Of a DNA stretch of 64,000 nucleotides, positions 17,414 to 27,467 are shown in pieces. The position numbers and the translations under genes are program-made. The stretch's first letter is position 1. Each line of letters opens with the position of its first letter. This DNA is from JAJXSS01 sp964547135 (GTDB taxonomy: Bacteria; Planctomycetota; Phycisphaerae; Phycisphaerales; Phycisphaeraceae). The DNA lies in assembly GCA_964547135.1 (NCBI GenBank), contig CAZJMK010000006.1:1-64000 (forward strand). Direction: 5' to 3'. The notes under the pieces were generated by a model. It did not search any database. It saw only the letters and a program-made list of their open reading frames with translations, and was not told the origin of the DNA.

Positions 17414-17719
17414 TCACTCTTCATCAAACTTCCGATTCACCAATTGCTGGATTGCGTCGATCGCGGCCTGGGCGTCCTTCCCCGTGGCGGAAACCAACAG
17501 TTCGGTGCCCTGCGTGGCGGCGAGCATCATCATTTGCATGATGCTTTTGCCATCGACCACCTGTTCGCCCTTGCGCACGCGCACCTCACTGGCAAAACCA
17601 TTGGCAACGTCCACAAACGACATGGCCGGTCGTGCGTGCAACCCCAGGCGGTTCTGTATCACCACCCGGGCTTCGATTGTCGAGGTCATCGTTTCCACAG
17701 CCAATTCCATCGTGCTCAT
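17414..17719 (-). CDS. ptsH: HPr family phosphocarrier protein
   Basis: A 101-residue HPr. The phosphoryl-accepting histidine is H28 in RLGLHARPA, and the regulatory serine region is present as DGKSIMQMMML, with Ser59 in the place of Ser46 of classical HPr. It has an N-terminal extension of about ten residues, so a start at the second methionine (MTSTIEA) is possible. It passes phosphate to EIIA proteins such as PtsN, encoded 88 bases upstream on the same strand. No sugar-transport EIIBC is nearby, so a regulatory rather than transport role is likely (inference). Confidence 0.92.
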   Translation of the reverse strand: MSTMELAVETMTSTIEARVVIQNRLGLHARPAMSFVDVANGFASEVRVRKGEQVVDGKSIMQMMMLAATQGTELLVSATGKDAQAAIDAIQQLVNRKFDEE

Positions 17720-17806
17720 ACCTGGCCCCTACCTTTCCCCTTTCATCGGCATCTTCCGATGATCCGGTTTCATGATAGCGCGGCAGGTTGTCGTTTTTCC
17801 ATGCAC

Positions 17807-18283
17807 TTACGCAGTTAATTGTTGTCCATCGGCTTCAATCAGCAATTCCTGTACCTCATTCACCGTCGTGGCCTGTCTTAAAAATCGGCGGAACTGATCC
17901 TTCTGCAGATTGGCAAACACAATTTCCATCGCCTGCAGGTGTTCGGTCGGCTTTTCCTGCGGCGAAAGCAGCAGCACGACACTGAAAACCGGAGCCTTGT
18001 CGAGCGCATTGAAGTCGATGCCCTTGGCGCTGATGCCGATGCCTGCCGCCATCTTCTTGATTTTGGTGTGCTTGACGTGCGGCACAGCCACGCCTTTGCC
18101 GAAACCTGTCGAGCCTTTCTTTTCCCGGTCGATGATCATTTTGATCAGGTCCGCCTTGATGGCCGCGGGGGCTGCCCCGGCTTCGATCAGCGCATCGACG
18201 AGTTCCTGAATCACGCCATCCCGCTCGCTGGCCTTGAGTTGGGGGATGATGGCCGACTGAATCACGAATTCCTGAAGCTTCAT
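17807..18283 (-). CDS. ptsN: PTS EIIA component (nitrogen/fructose type)
   Basis: A 158-residue EIIA of the fructose/nitrogen family. The phospho-accepting histidine is H69 in GKGVAVPHVKH. Overall length and the end pattern (LQAMEIVFANLQKDQFRRFL) match PtsN. GAGGAA precedes the ATG. With hpf upstream and ptsH downstream, the order resembles the rpoN-hpf-ptsN-npr group of proteobacteria, which suggests a regulatory PTS; rpoN itself is absent here. Confidence 0.9.
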   Translation of the reverse strand: MKLQEFVIQSAIIPQLKASERDGVIQELVDALIEAGAAPAAIKADLIKMIIDREKKGSTGFGKGVAVPHVKHTKIKKMAAGIGISAKGIDFNALDKAPVFSVVLLLSPQEKPTEHLQAMEIVFANLQKDQFRRFLRQATTVNEVQELLIEADGQQLTA

Positions 18284-18457
18284 CGGTATTCCTCAACGCC
18301 GTCGGGGTGGTGGTGATGGAAACGACGGCGATCTCTCTGCAAACCCTGCCCCGAAATCCCCGCTGGTTGCTCTCCCGAAAATCACGCAACGGGCCTGATC
18401 GTCCCCGGCCCCACAGTATGGAGCGCCGTCGCAATCATGACAAGCGACCAAGGCAGC

Positions 18458-18630
18458 AAATTTCAACACGGAGACAAACAAAAGGGGCTAGGGGCTAGTA
18501 GCTGGGGCATCACACTTGGCCACTCGACCACTTCTGCCCGATGACTATGGACTCGCCCGAATACCCAAGCCCTCGGCCTATCGGCCTCGTTCTTGGCTTG
18601 GTTTTCGCAATATCGAAATCCGAAATTTTC
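18458..18630. repeat. Repeat cluster O-I-B'-E'-F' between hpf and ptsN
   Basis: Short O (18458-18478), half of an I palindrome (18486-18510), B' (18517-18536), E' (18560-18600), F' (18608-18625). It separates two genes expected to be cotranscribed. The remainder of 18284-18652 shows nothing else. Confidence 0.7.
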
Positions 18631-18652
18631 TTGCCTCTCACCGCTTCTCTTA

Positions 18653-18970
18653 TCACCCCGACATCGACGTTTTGCCGTGATGATTGCGGACGATTTCCTT
18701 ATGGTCGGTCAATTGGCGCTCGAGCTTGTCCACCGCCTGGTCGATGCCCGCGTACAAATCGGCATCGTGCACCTTGGTGACAAACGGTTCGGTTCGGTCA
18801 GCGGTGACGCGAATTTCCACTTCGTAATGCCGATGGTCCCCCTTGTCCGCCACCACTGCGATGCCCTGAATCCGGTTGTAATACTTACTGAGCTTACTCA
18901 CCCGCTTTTCCGCGTAATCCCTGATCGGCTGGGTGATTTCCAGATGACGGCCGGTGACGGTAATGACCAT
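18653..18970 (-). CDS. hpf: Ribosome hibernation-promoting factor / sigma-54 modulation protein
   Basis: A 105-residue protein beginning MVITVTGRHLEITQPIRDYA, the usual start of short HPF/YhbH proteins, with the conserved DLYAGIDQAVDKLERQL segment near the C terminus. It binds the 30S subunit and promotes ribosome dimers in stationary phase. The ATG at 18970 fits the family; the frame extends five codons further upstream. Neighbours ptsN and ptsH support the assignment. Confidence 0.92.
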   Translation of the reverse strand: MVITVTGRHLEITQPIRDYAEKRVSKLSKYYNRIQGIAVVADKGDHRHYEVEIRVTADRTEPFVTKVHDADLYAGIDQAVDKLERQLTDHKEIVRNHHGKTSMSG

Positions 18971-19140
18971 AATGGGCCTCCACAAAATCCCTACTGCACA
19001 ATATGACGCTCACATCCCCGCGTCAACGATTGGACGTAAGTATGTATCGGTCAGCCACACCCATCATTTCACTGACAAATGTTTGAGGTGCAGAATTGTA
19101 TCGCAGGTACATGTGCGCCAGTGGCACACGTCTGATTTAT

Positions 19141-19320
19141 TGACGCCGTGCCCTTTAGGGCCGGATGTTTTAGTATGAAATCCGGGGCTAAAGCCCTCGG
19201 CGTCAGTTGTTGTTTGGCAATCCCGAAATCCTGATCTTCGTGAGGCCATGAAGATCAGGCGTGGTTTTCATACTTGGCCACTCGACCACTTGGCCACTTG
19301 GCCACTTGGCCACTTCACCT
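19141..19320. repeat. Family A hairpin, small hairpin and B' array
   Basis: Family A (19141-19205), then CCTGATCTTC / GAAGATCAGG hairpin (19228-19257, also seen in variant form at 51475-51495), then a B' array of five octamers (19273-19317) that ends nine bases from the typA stop. Confidence 0.8.
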
Positions 19321-19328
19321 TCCGAAAG

Positions 19329-21203
19329 TCACACCTCACTGGCGGCGATGTCGGCTGCACGTCGCTGTTCGCGCTTCCGATCCGATTCCTTAAGCATCCG
19401 TTTGCGCATGCGTACCGACTTGGGTGTGATTTCCACCAGCTCATCTTCCTGAATGTATTCCAGGCACGCTTCCAGCGACATGTCACGGGCGGGGCGAATG
19501 CGGGCGGCATCATCCTTGCTCGTCGTGCGCATGTTGGACATCGGTTTCATCTTCGTCGCATTCACGGTGATGTCGTTGTCCTTGCAGTGTTCGCCGACGA
19601 TCTGGCCTTCGTAAATCTGATCACCCGGACGTATGAAGAAAAAACCGCGATCATACAAACCATCGAGCGCATACGCAGTCACCCGTCCGGTTTCGGTCGA
19701 TACCATCACGCCTGCCTGTCGTTGGGGAATGTCGCCGCGATAATCTTCATACTCATAAAACGTATGGTGCATGATGGCCTGACCCTGCGTGGCCGTGAGC
19801 ATGCGGGAGCGCAAGCCGATCAGCCCGCGTGCCGGTATCGTGAATTCCATATGCACAAAACCGCTGGCACCCGGCTTGGCGTCCATGCGCAACAGAATCG
19901 CCCGTCGATCGCCGACCAGACTCATCACCGAACTTTGGCACTCGCTCGGACAATCGACCGACAACATTTCAATTGGTTCGAGTTTGCGTCCCTCTTCCTC
20001 ATGAAAAATCACCCTCGGTTTGCCGACGCAAAGCTCATACCCTTCCCGCCGCATGTTCTCCAGTAAAATCCCCAAATGCAGCAGGCCGCGCCCTGACACT
20101 TCAAACTCATCGCCCTGTGAAAAATCGACGCGCAAGGCCACGTTGGATTGCAGTTCCTTTTCCAATCGTTCACGAATCTGCCGACTGGTCACATACTGCC
20201 CCTCACGCCCGGCGAACGGCCCCTTGTTCACCATGAACGTCATGTTCAACGTCGGCTCATCCACCGCCAGCGCCTGCAAGGCCACCGGGGTTTCCGCATC
20301 CGCAATCGTGTTGCCGATGTCCACCGCTTCCAGCCCCATCACCGCGCAGATGTCCCCCGCACTCACCTCCGCCACCTTTTCCCGTCCCAGCCCCTTGAAA
20401 GCCATGAGCTGCAACACGCGCTGCTTGGTGACCTTGCCGTCACGATCAATCACCGCCACCGGCTGACCCTCTTTCAGCACGCCCGCCACCACTCGGCCGA
20501 TGGCGATCTTGCCCACGTAATCCGAGTAGTCCAGCGTCGTCACCAGCATCTGAAGCGGCGCATCGGTTTTGAAATCGGGTTGCGGCACATGCTTGATAAT
20601 CGCCTCAAACACCGCACGCAGATCACTGGTCTTTTCCGTCGGACTCAAACTCGCCCACCCATCGCGCCCCGAACAGTAAATCACCGGAAAGTCCAGCGCG
20701 TGATCGTCAGCGTCCAGCGACACCAGCAGGTCGAACACTTCGTTGAGCACGTGCTGCGGACGGGCGTCGGGCCTGTCCACCTTGTTGATCACCACAATCG
20801 GTTTCAACCCGTTTTGCAATGCTTTCGACAACACAAACCGGGTCTGCGGCATCGGCCCATCAAAGGCATCGACCAAAATCAGCGCCCCGTCCGCCATTTT
20901 CAAAACCCGTTCGACTTCACCGCCGAAGTCAGCGTGACCGGGCGTGTCGATGATGTTGATTTTGTAATGGTCGCCGTCCAACGCGGTGTAATCCACGGCA
21001 CAATTTTTGGAAAAAATCGTGATTCCGCGCTCGCGCTCGATCGGGTTGGAGTCCATGATCAGCCCATGCTGACCCCCGGCCAGTTTGTCGAGCTGCTCCG
21101 AACGAAAATTGCCTGATTGATAAAGCAGACGATCCACCAGCGTGGTTTTGCCATGGTCAACGTGGGCGATGATGGCGACGTTACGTAAGCGGACGTCGGG
21201 CAT
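19329..21203 (-). CDS. typA: Ribosome-associated GTPase TypA/BipA
   Basis: A 624-residue translational GTPase. G1 is AHVDHGKTTL, G3 is DTPGHADFGGEV, and G4 is NKVDRPDARP. The TypA-specific C-terminal domain ends in TPKSVRMRKRMLKESDRKRE. Length matches the family (about 610). It binds the 70S ribosome at the elongation-factor site and helps subunit assembly under stress. The start at 21203 gives the standard MPDVRLRNVAII. The gene stands alone. Confidence 0.95.
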   Translation of the reverse strand: MPDVRLRNVAIIAHVDHGKTTLVDRLLYQSGNFRSEQLDKLAGGQHGLIMDSNPIERERGITIFSKNCAVDYTALDGDHYKINIIDTPGHADFGGEVERVLKMADGALILVDAFDGPMPQTRFVLSKALQNGLKPIVVINKVDRPDARPQHVLNEVFDLLVSLDADDHALDFPVIYCSGRDGWASLSPTEKTSDLRAVFEAIIKHVPQPDFKTDAPLQMLVTTLDYSDYVGKIAIGRVVAGVLKEGQPVAVIDRDGKVTKQRVLQLMAFKGLGREKVAEVSAGDICAVMGLEAVDIGNTIADAETPVALQALAVDEPTLNMTFMVNKGPFAGREGQYVTSRQIRERLEKELQSNVALRVDFSQGDEFEVSGRGLLHLGILLENMRREGYELCVGKPRVIFHEEEGRKLEPIEMLSVDCPSECQSSVMSLVGDRRAILLRMDAKPGASGFVHMEFTIPARGLIGLRSRMLTATQGQAIMHHTFYEYEDYRGDIPQRQAGVMVSTETGRVTAYALDGLYDRGFFFIRPGDQIYEGQIVGEHCKDNDITVNATKMKPMSNMRTTSKDDAARIRPARDMSLEACLEYIQEDELVEITPKSVRMRKRMLKESDRKREQRRAADIAASEV

Positions 21204-21337
21204 GAGGCACCGTATTGGTTGAAGGTATCGGCAGGTCAGGCGGACGCCCGACCATGGCCAGCCCCGCATTGTATCGTCAATCTCGCCCGTATGCTGATGG
21301 GAACGATTTCGAATGTATACTCGTGATGGATCGCGTC

Positions 21338-21560
21338 GGATGTAGCCCAGCCGCCCCCGGCTCGGTGAATCACCATCGATATACCCACCGCCGAGGGCGG
21401 CGGTGCCACAAATTCAGACGCGATCAATCGCAGAGTTGTCTGTCGAATACAGTGCCGTTACTTGGCCACTCGACCACTTGGCCACTTCTTCATCCTCCTC
21501 ACGCACTGCGCAGCAGGTCTCCTGCCTCTCCCGGTGAGAGAGGGGGCCTGGGCAGTCTCG
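21338..21560. repeat. Repeat cluster K-C-B'-M-J
   Basis: K hairpin (21340-21411), C with linker (21417-21460), B' (21461-21488), M (21484-21511), J (21520-21550). The cluster occupies the place where the 5' half of the next gene should be. A partly inverted counterpart (K, C, B') lies at 32064-32225. Confidence 0.75.
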
Positions 21561-21584
21561 TTAGTTACGCAAATTGCTCCAGCC

Positions 21585-22243
21585 TTGACGCCACCACGGT
21601 CGTTCCGGTGCAGGGTGATGATCCGCCGATGCAATCATTTGATCGCGTGATTTCCGATCATGAACTGGGCAGTTTCGAGTTGACGCGCATGTTGTTGTCG
21701 CGTGGCGCCGAACGCATTGTGCAATTCGGGATCGCGCATTCGGAACATTATTGGGTGAAGGCCCGTCGGCGCGGTTACGAACGAGCAATGCGCGACGCCG
21801 GGTTGGAGCCTTTGCCGGTGGTACGGTTTCATGAGCGATTGGAAGCCTCGGTTGACACCGCCGACGAGTTTGCCTTGGGCGTGCGGATGGTGGCTGGTCA
21901 CTTGGTGGAGCACATGACACGTTCGCCGCGTGTGGACGCATTCTTGCTCGACACGGACTACGTGAGTTTTTATCTCAATGCGTCGATTCGGTTGTTCGGC
22001 CTTCAGCCGGGTAAGGATGTGCTGGTGGCCGGGTACGACGATTACTGGCACACCTCGCCGTTGCGACGATGGGAAAGCACCACGCCGATCGCCACGGTGG
22101 ACAAGCGTCCCTATGAGGTCGGAATGGATTTGATGCGACTTCTTACGCAACGACGTAATGGGGAATTGTCCGACGACGCGCAATTGTTGGTACGTCAGCC
22201 GCGCATCATTATCACGGATGGATTTGCTTCGGTTCCAGCTTGA
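21585..22243 (+). pseudogene. 5'-truncated LacI/GalR-type regulator
   Basis: Only the later part of a periplasmic-binding-protein-like sensor domain is recognisable, from TTVVPVQGDDPPMQSFDRVI to the end. It shows FDRVISDHELGSFELTRML, RGYERAMRDAGLEPLP and DVLVAGYDDYW, as in LacI-type effector domains. The helix-turn-helix and the first strands of the sensor are missing; upstream sequence is a chain of repeats that happens to stay open. No ribosome site fits. It looks like a remnant rather than a stand-alone sensor. It probably once controlled the carbohydrate genes that follow. Confidence 0.65.
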
Positions 22244-22302
22244 ACCGGAGGCATCATTCAGCGCTCAATCGTTTTCGGATGTTGTGCGTTTCGTCGCCAC
22301 AC

Positions 22303-22398
22303 ATGATTGAAGGATCATCCAACCCATCACCGTTTTCGAAGCTGGGTTGGCTGAGTTTGGGTGCCCTGGGTCTGTTGGGGCGTCGTCGTGTTGCCTGA
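22303..22398 (+). pseudogene. Fragment resembling a PEP-CTERM protein tail
   Basis: A 31-codon open stretch ending SKLGWLSLGALGLLGRRRVA and a stop. The hydrophobic segment followed by an arginine cluster is the pattern of PEP-CTERM sorting tails; compare the intact one at 47153-48334 (IPEPTTFALLALSSGIVMLR). The PEP motif itself is not preserved (NPSPF). It probably marks the end of a deleted gene. Confidence 0.45.
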
Positions 22399-22491
22399 TG
22401 GGTTCATCGACATTCGCCGGCATCGCCTGACCGCGTTGCCGGTGATTGAAGCATGGAGGAAAAGCAGCACGACGCGTACAAGGAACATTCC

Positions 22492-23202
22492 ATGCTGACT
22501 TTTCACCGATGGACTGCCCACGGGTTTTCGCTGATTGAATTGCTGGTGGTGATATCGATCATTGCCCTGCTGGTGGCCTTGTTATTGCCAGCCTTGAGCG
22601 CCGCCCGCGATGCATCCCGACAGTCGGTGTGCCTGTCCAACGTTCGACAGATCGGCGTTGGACTGGCTGCCTACACGGAAGACCACAAATCCGTGTTGCC
22701 CTGGGCACGGAGTTTCAATCAGGTGCTGGCGCAGACCGGAGCCAACAGTCTGGGCATCGTCAATCGTCTGGCCAACGACGACTATGTGCGCACGGGTTTA
22801 AATGAAAATCGTTCCCGTCAGGGTGTGTTTTTTTGTCCGATGGACACAACCACCAACATGCAGGGTTCGCCCAACACGCCCAGTTACAGCAGCTACAAAG
22901 GCATTGATGGGATGGGTTGGAGTGTCAGTAACGGACTGGTGGGCACGCGCCTGGACCTGATCCAGGCAAAGATGCCGTTGAAAATTGAATATCACGAGGA
23001 AAACCCGGGGCCGCCCTACTGGATCGAAGGAATCAAGGTCCGATGGGCGTTTCCCTACGACCGCGTGGCTTGGCGAACACCGCATCGTCGCGCGGTTCGC
23101 TCGCTGCTTTATGGCGATTTTCATGCCGAAGCCGGCCATGTCGCTTGGCGCGACCCCGAATATTACCCACCTTATGAGTTTTATCATCCGAAAGTGCGTT
23201 AG
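22492..23202 (+). CDS. Prepilin-like (type II pseudopilin) protein
   Basis: A 236-residue protein with a class III prepilin leader: HGFSLIELLVVISIIALLVA, with cleavage expected before the F of FSLIE, then a soluble C-terminal domain ending DPEYYPPYEF. Planctomycetes carry many of these and they are often in carbohydrate-degradation loci. AAGGAAC precedes the ATG. It may be displayed on a pilus-like or secretion structure; substrate unknown. The next gene encodes a paralogue. Confidence 0.85.
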   Translation: MLTFHRWTAHGFSLIELLVVISIIALLVALLLPALSAARDASRQSVCLSNVRQIGVGLAAYTEDHKSVLPWARSFNQVLAQTGANSLGIVNRLANDDYVRTGLNENRSRQGVFFCPMDTTTNMQGSPNTPSYSSYKGIDGMGWSVSNGLVGTRLDLIQAKMPLKIEYHEENPGPPYWIEGIKVRWAFPYDRVAWRTPHRRAVRSLLYGDFHAEAGHVAWRDPEYYPPYEFYHPKVR

Positions 23203-23242
23203 GTTTGCGGTTAGGTCTTCTTCCTTTCACGGAGTGTGTCAC

Positions 23243-24082
23243 ATGGTTGCCTACACATCGACGCATCGCTCCCTTCGTGGCTTTACGCTGGTTGAACTGT
23301 TGGTGGTCATTTCCATCATTGCGTTATTGATTGCGCTGTTGTTGCCGGCACTGGCCAGCGCCCGTGACGCGGCACGAACCTCGACCTGTCTGTCGCAGTT
23401 GAGGCAACTGGGCATTGCGGCGATGGGCTATGCCGCTGACAACCAGGATGCCGCCATCGCATGGGACCCGATTTCCGCCGGGGGTGGCACTCTTGAAAAC
23501 ACCAACATCGTAGCCGAGTGGGACTGGTCGGTAACCTTGGCAACCTATGTCAATGGTTGGATCAAGCATTTGGATTCGCCGTCAGGGCGGATCGCTTCCA
23601 ATGAGCATCCGAAAGTTTATGTCTGCCCGGATGCGACGGATGAGATCAAACGACTTCAAGTCAGAAATTCATTCTGGTATGCCCGTCGGCAGGCGACCTA
23701 TGCCCCACCGGCCTATCTGCCCCGAACGGTGAACTGGATCGGTTACATGGAGCCGAACATCCGGCGATCCATGCGGGCCAGTGATTACGATACGGCCACC
23801 ACCCCGATGCTCACGGACGTGCGAGCCTTGGAACACAATGCCGCGCTGGCGGAAATGAACGTACCCGTGCATTTTTACGGGAAGTTCGACGGCATCAATC
23901 ACACGCGCAAGATCCTTCGCCGCCATCTGGCAACCAACAATGAGTCGTTGACCGGCGTGTTCAACAGCGCTTTTCTGGATGGGCATGGCAAATCAACTTC
24001 GGGGGAGGAATTCAAAGCCTTCAACATGAGTCCGCAGAACGCCGCCAAGTTCAACCTGCCGGATCAGGACTGGGTTCCCTGA
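23243..24082 (+). CDS. Prepilin-like (type II pseudopilin) protein
   Basis: A 279-residue paralogue of the preceding gene: leader RGFTLVELLVVISIIALLIA near residue 12, then a globular part with the SAFLDGHG motif near the end, typical of the H-x-G-DG family of planctomycete pseudopilins. GGAG lies eight bases before the ATG. Forty bases separate it from the first gene, so they are probably cotranscribed. Confidence 0.87.
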   Translation: MVAYTSTHRSLRGFTLVELLVVISIIALLIALLLPALASARDAARTSTCLSQLRQLGIAAMGYAADNQDAAIAWDPISAGGGTLENTNIVAEWDWSVTLATYVNGWIKHLDSPSGRIASNEHPKVYVCPDATDEIKRLQVRNSFWYARRQATYAPPAYLPRTVNWIGYMEPNIRRSMRASDYDTATTPMLTDVRALEHNAALAEMNVPVHFYGKFDGINHTRKILRRHLATNNESLTGVFNSAFLDGHGKSTSGEEFKAFNMSPQNAAKFNLPDQDWVP

Positions 24083-24188
24083 TTCCCGCAGGCGATGCGA
24101 TGAAGTCTGGCACAGAAGACAAAGTCCCCGGACACAGTCAACACCTGTGCCCGGTGATGTTAATCACAGTTGCGACAGGGAGAAGACG

Positions 24189-27100
24189 ATGCAACATCTC
24201 GGATCATCACGGCTGGTTGGAACCATGCTGATATTGTGTATTTGGCCTTGGACCGTCGGCGCCCAAATCCAGGAAACGTTCGAGGCAGGCGATGCGCCCA
24301 AATCATGGCCGCGCCACGGTACATGGCAGCTTGGGGCGGACCCTGAAGCGGCCACCAACCGCGTGCTTCACACTGACGCGACGGCATCCTTCATTCCATC
24401 AATCACTATTCCTCTGCCGACGTCGGCCAGCCCCGACACGATGCTCAGCTTCCGGGCACGATTTGAAACGCCCTATCCGGGAATGGGCGGCGGAGGTAAA
24501 CCTGACGGCCAACACTTTCCGAATTGGAAACTTCGTTTGCCGATCAGATTGGATGACCGGGCCGCCGAGTTGGTCGTCGAGGAATCATTTGCATGGAATG
24601 CGCTGCTGATCCACGGCCCGGACCTCAAGGCACGCATCGAAGGCTCACGTGCCCCAGCCCAGTGGCACCAGTACGTTGTCGCCATTCGGGGTGGTCGTTT
24701 GTGCATCGCGGTGGATGGGTTGGTCGTTCTGGATCGTGCGTTTCAAGGATCACTGGGAAATGGCAACGCATCACTCACCGTGCAACACATGAAGGTTTGG
24801 GTCGATGATGTCAAGTTTGGACCTTTCGATCCGGCAGCGCTGGAACCATCTGCAACAGATTCCCCGGACCCGAGCGATTACATCCTTCAAGATGACTTTG
24901 GCACGCCCAGGCTGTCCAACCTCTGGAACAGCGGAGGTGATTGGTCCGTCACCGCCGATCCGGACACCCCCGACAACCGTGTTGTCCATGGTTTGGGCGA
25001 TAAGCGACCGGTGACGTTGTTCACGCGCAATGCAAGTTTCACCGATTACACCCTCAGTTTCAGAATTCGCTTTGAGACGCCACACAAGGCCTTCCCGCAT
25101 CACGATGAGGTTCATTTTCCGCACTGGGCGATCATGATGCGCCGCCTGCCGGACGGCAGGGAGGTGGCGCTGGTGGACAGCTTCATCTGGGGCAGTCAGC
25201 GCGTGACATCGTACACCGGTGGATACCCGCAGCTTGAACGTCGCATGCCGCGCGGCCAGTGGCGCTGGATGAAAATCATCGCCCATCGTGATACGTTTGA
25301 AATTTACATGGAGGGGGAACTGCTCACACGTGCGGTCGTACCCGATGTGTTGCCCGGAGCCATCGGTTTCCGCGTGATGGACGGTGAACTGTGGGTGGAT
25401 GATGTGGTGATGACCGCTCATCCAGCGGCGAAGTTGCACGAAACATTTGCCCGCGGGATCGACGGTTCACTCTGGGAATCGGGTGAAGGTTGGGGCGTGC
25501 CCGGGAACCAGTCACCCGGAAGCAATCGATATGCGCAAGGTTCTCCAAGCGGTGGTTTACTCAAGTCGCGTGCATCGTATGGTGATGGCGTTCTCTCCTT
25601 CCGTGTGATGCGACCCAGTCCAACCGATGCAGGTCGGTGGACGGCGGTGCTGCGCAGTGGAGAGGCATCGTCACTGGCGCTGCGTGCCGAGGGTGGTCGG
25701 CTGAGCCTGGGCAGGTTGACGGGCGATCAGTTCGAGTCGAATGCGGAGGTGGATGCCTCCCCTGCCGTTCCGGGCAAGCGGTGGGACCATTACCGTGTTG
25801 TGCTTTCAGGCAACATCTGCCGGGTGTACGCCAATGGCCGGCGTATGCTTGAGTCGTTGATCGACCTGACACAGCCGCAGGGGGCGATTGCATTTATTCC
25901 GCAAGGCCCGCTGATGCTGGATGATGTCACGGTCAGCGCGTTGCCGGTGCCGCGATTCCGGTTCGAACCCGTGGCCCTGGGCGCGATTTTCAGCGTGTCG
26001 GAGATCGACAAAGGCTTCAAGGTTCATCTGCGCAGTGATGACTTCGAATCGCAAACAATACAGAACGAATTGGTGGTGACCGCGCAGGATGGCACGGTGC
26101 TGGGTCGTGTCCAGGCCGACGGCACGCTCCAAGCGGAGGCGAAACTGACGCAGGCATTGAGCGTGGTGGTGGAGCGGGTGGGCATACACGAGGCACGTTT
26201 GCGCATTTTGTCGGATGGCCGTGAGGTGGGATCGATGGCGACAACACTGACGGTGTTACCCGATCAGCCGGCACGATCGCCTGCGTTTGAACCCAAACTG
26301 GGTTTGATCGGCGCTCGTGATCCGGGTTCGTTGTCGCTGATGACCAAAGCCGGCACGGGCTGGCTGCGCGGGGCGTTTGCTTTTGACTGGATCGGCAAAA
26401 ACGCGCAGGGTGACTGGGACTTTGCCAAACAGGATGCAACCTATGCAACCCTGGCGGAGTTTCCGGGTCTGCGTGTGGTGGACCTATATCTGATGAACAA
26501 CGGCAGGGGGCACACCCTCGAGGGTATCAACGAGTATGCGCAGACGGTTGCAGCGGTGATCGGGCACTTCAGGGAACGCGACTTGAACCTTCAGGCATGG
26601 AACGAGCCGAACCATGAGGCATTCTGGCGTAACGCCCCGCGTAATGCCGCCGACTACGCTTCGTTACTCAAACATGCCGTCATCGCTGCGAAAGCAGCGG
26701 ACCCTCAGGTGACGATTCTGGGGCCGACCACATCGGGGGCCGCCTCGGGGTTTGTGCGTGATGCATTCATTGCCGGTGCGTATCCCTATCTCGATGTGCT
26801 GGCCTATCACCCCTACGGCTACCCCAAACACCCGGAAGAACTGCTCGAACCCGCGACCCTGCGCATGAAGGAAGTCGTGGATGATTTTGGCGGTTGGCTC
26901 CAGCATCACATCACCGAGCATGGCTATGTCACCGCCAAGAACGGCGTGGGTGTCAGTGAACCGGTGCAGGCCCAGTACCAGACCCGCACACAGCTCATCG
27001 CCAATTCACTGGACCACCTTCGCGCCCTGAACATCTACCGGCTTGAAGACACCGGCACCAATGACCAGAACAGTGAACATCGCTTCGGCGTGCTGCACCT

Positions 27101-27467
27101 GGACAAAACCGCCAAGCCCGCCTTTCTGGCGCTGGCGGTCATGAGTGCGCAATTGGTCAACAGTGATTACATCGGATCGCTGCCAGTCGGTGCCCAGGGT
27201 GCGATGGTGCAGGTGTATCGCCGGTTTGATGGCACACCCATTCTCGCGGCATGGTCGGTTGAAGCGCAGTCCATCGAATTACCTGTCGTTTCGGATCAGA
27301 TGACACGCACCACCATGTTGGGGGAACAGACCCAGGCGCGGTTGGCTGGTACCTTGCAATTGGCATTGTCAGGTTCACCGCAATACATCCTGCTTTCCGC
27401 TGACGATTCAGGCGGTGATGGAGTTGACTCCGCCGTCTGCATGGAACCAGCCACCCTCCCGGATTGA
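24189..27467 (+). pseudogene. GH-A clan glycoside hydrolase, N-terminal part of a frameshifted gene
   Basis: A 1092-residue open frame. A signal peptide (about residues 1-25, ending VGA-Q) is followed by three LamG/DUF1080-like beta-sandwich repeats of about 180 residues, each ending in a VDDV motif. A linker domain comes next, then a TIM-barrel glycosidase like GH39/GH5. The acid/base glutamate is E806 in WNEPN and the probable nucleophile is E910 in ITEHG. The last residues after QYILLS diverge, and the frame one base over continues with sequence that fits as the missing C-terminal part. GGGAGAAG precedes the ATG. The protein is presumably secreted and acts on a plant or algal polysaccharide; the exact substrate cannot be told. 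Confidence 0.75.

Noticed and set aside
21215..21584. N-terminal extension of the LacI-type gene back to 21215
   Set aside because: The frame is open, but the sequence consists of repeats K, C, B', M and J and shows no protein similarity.
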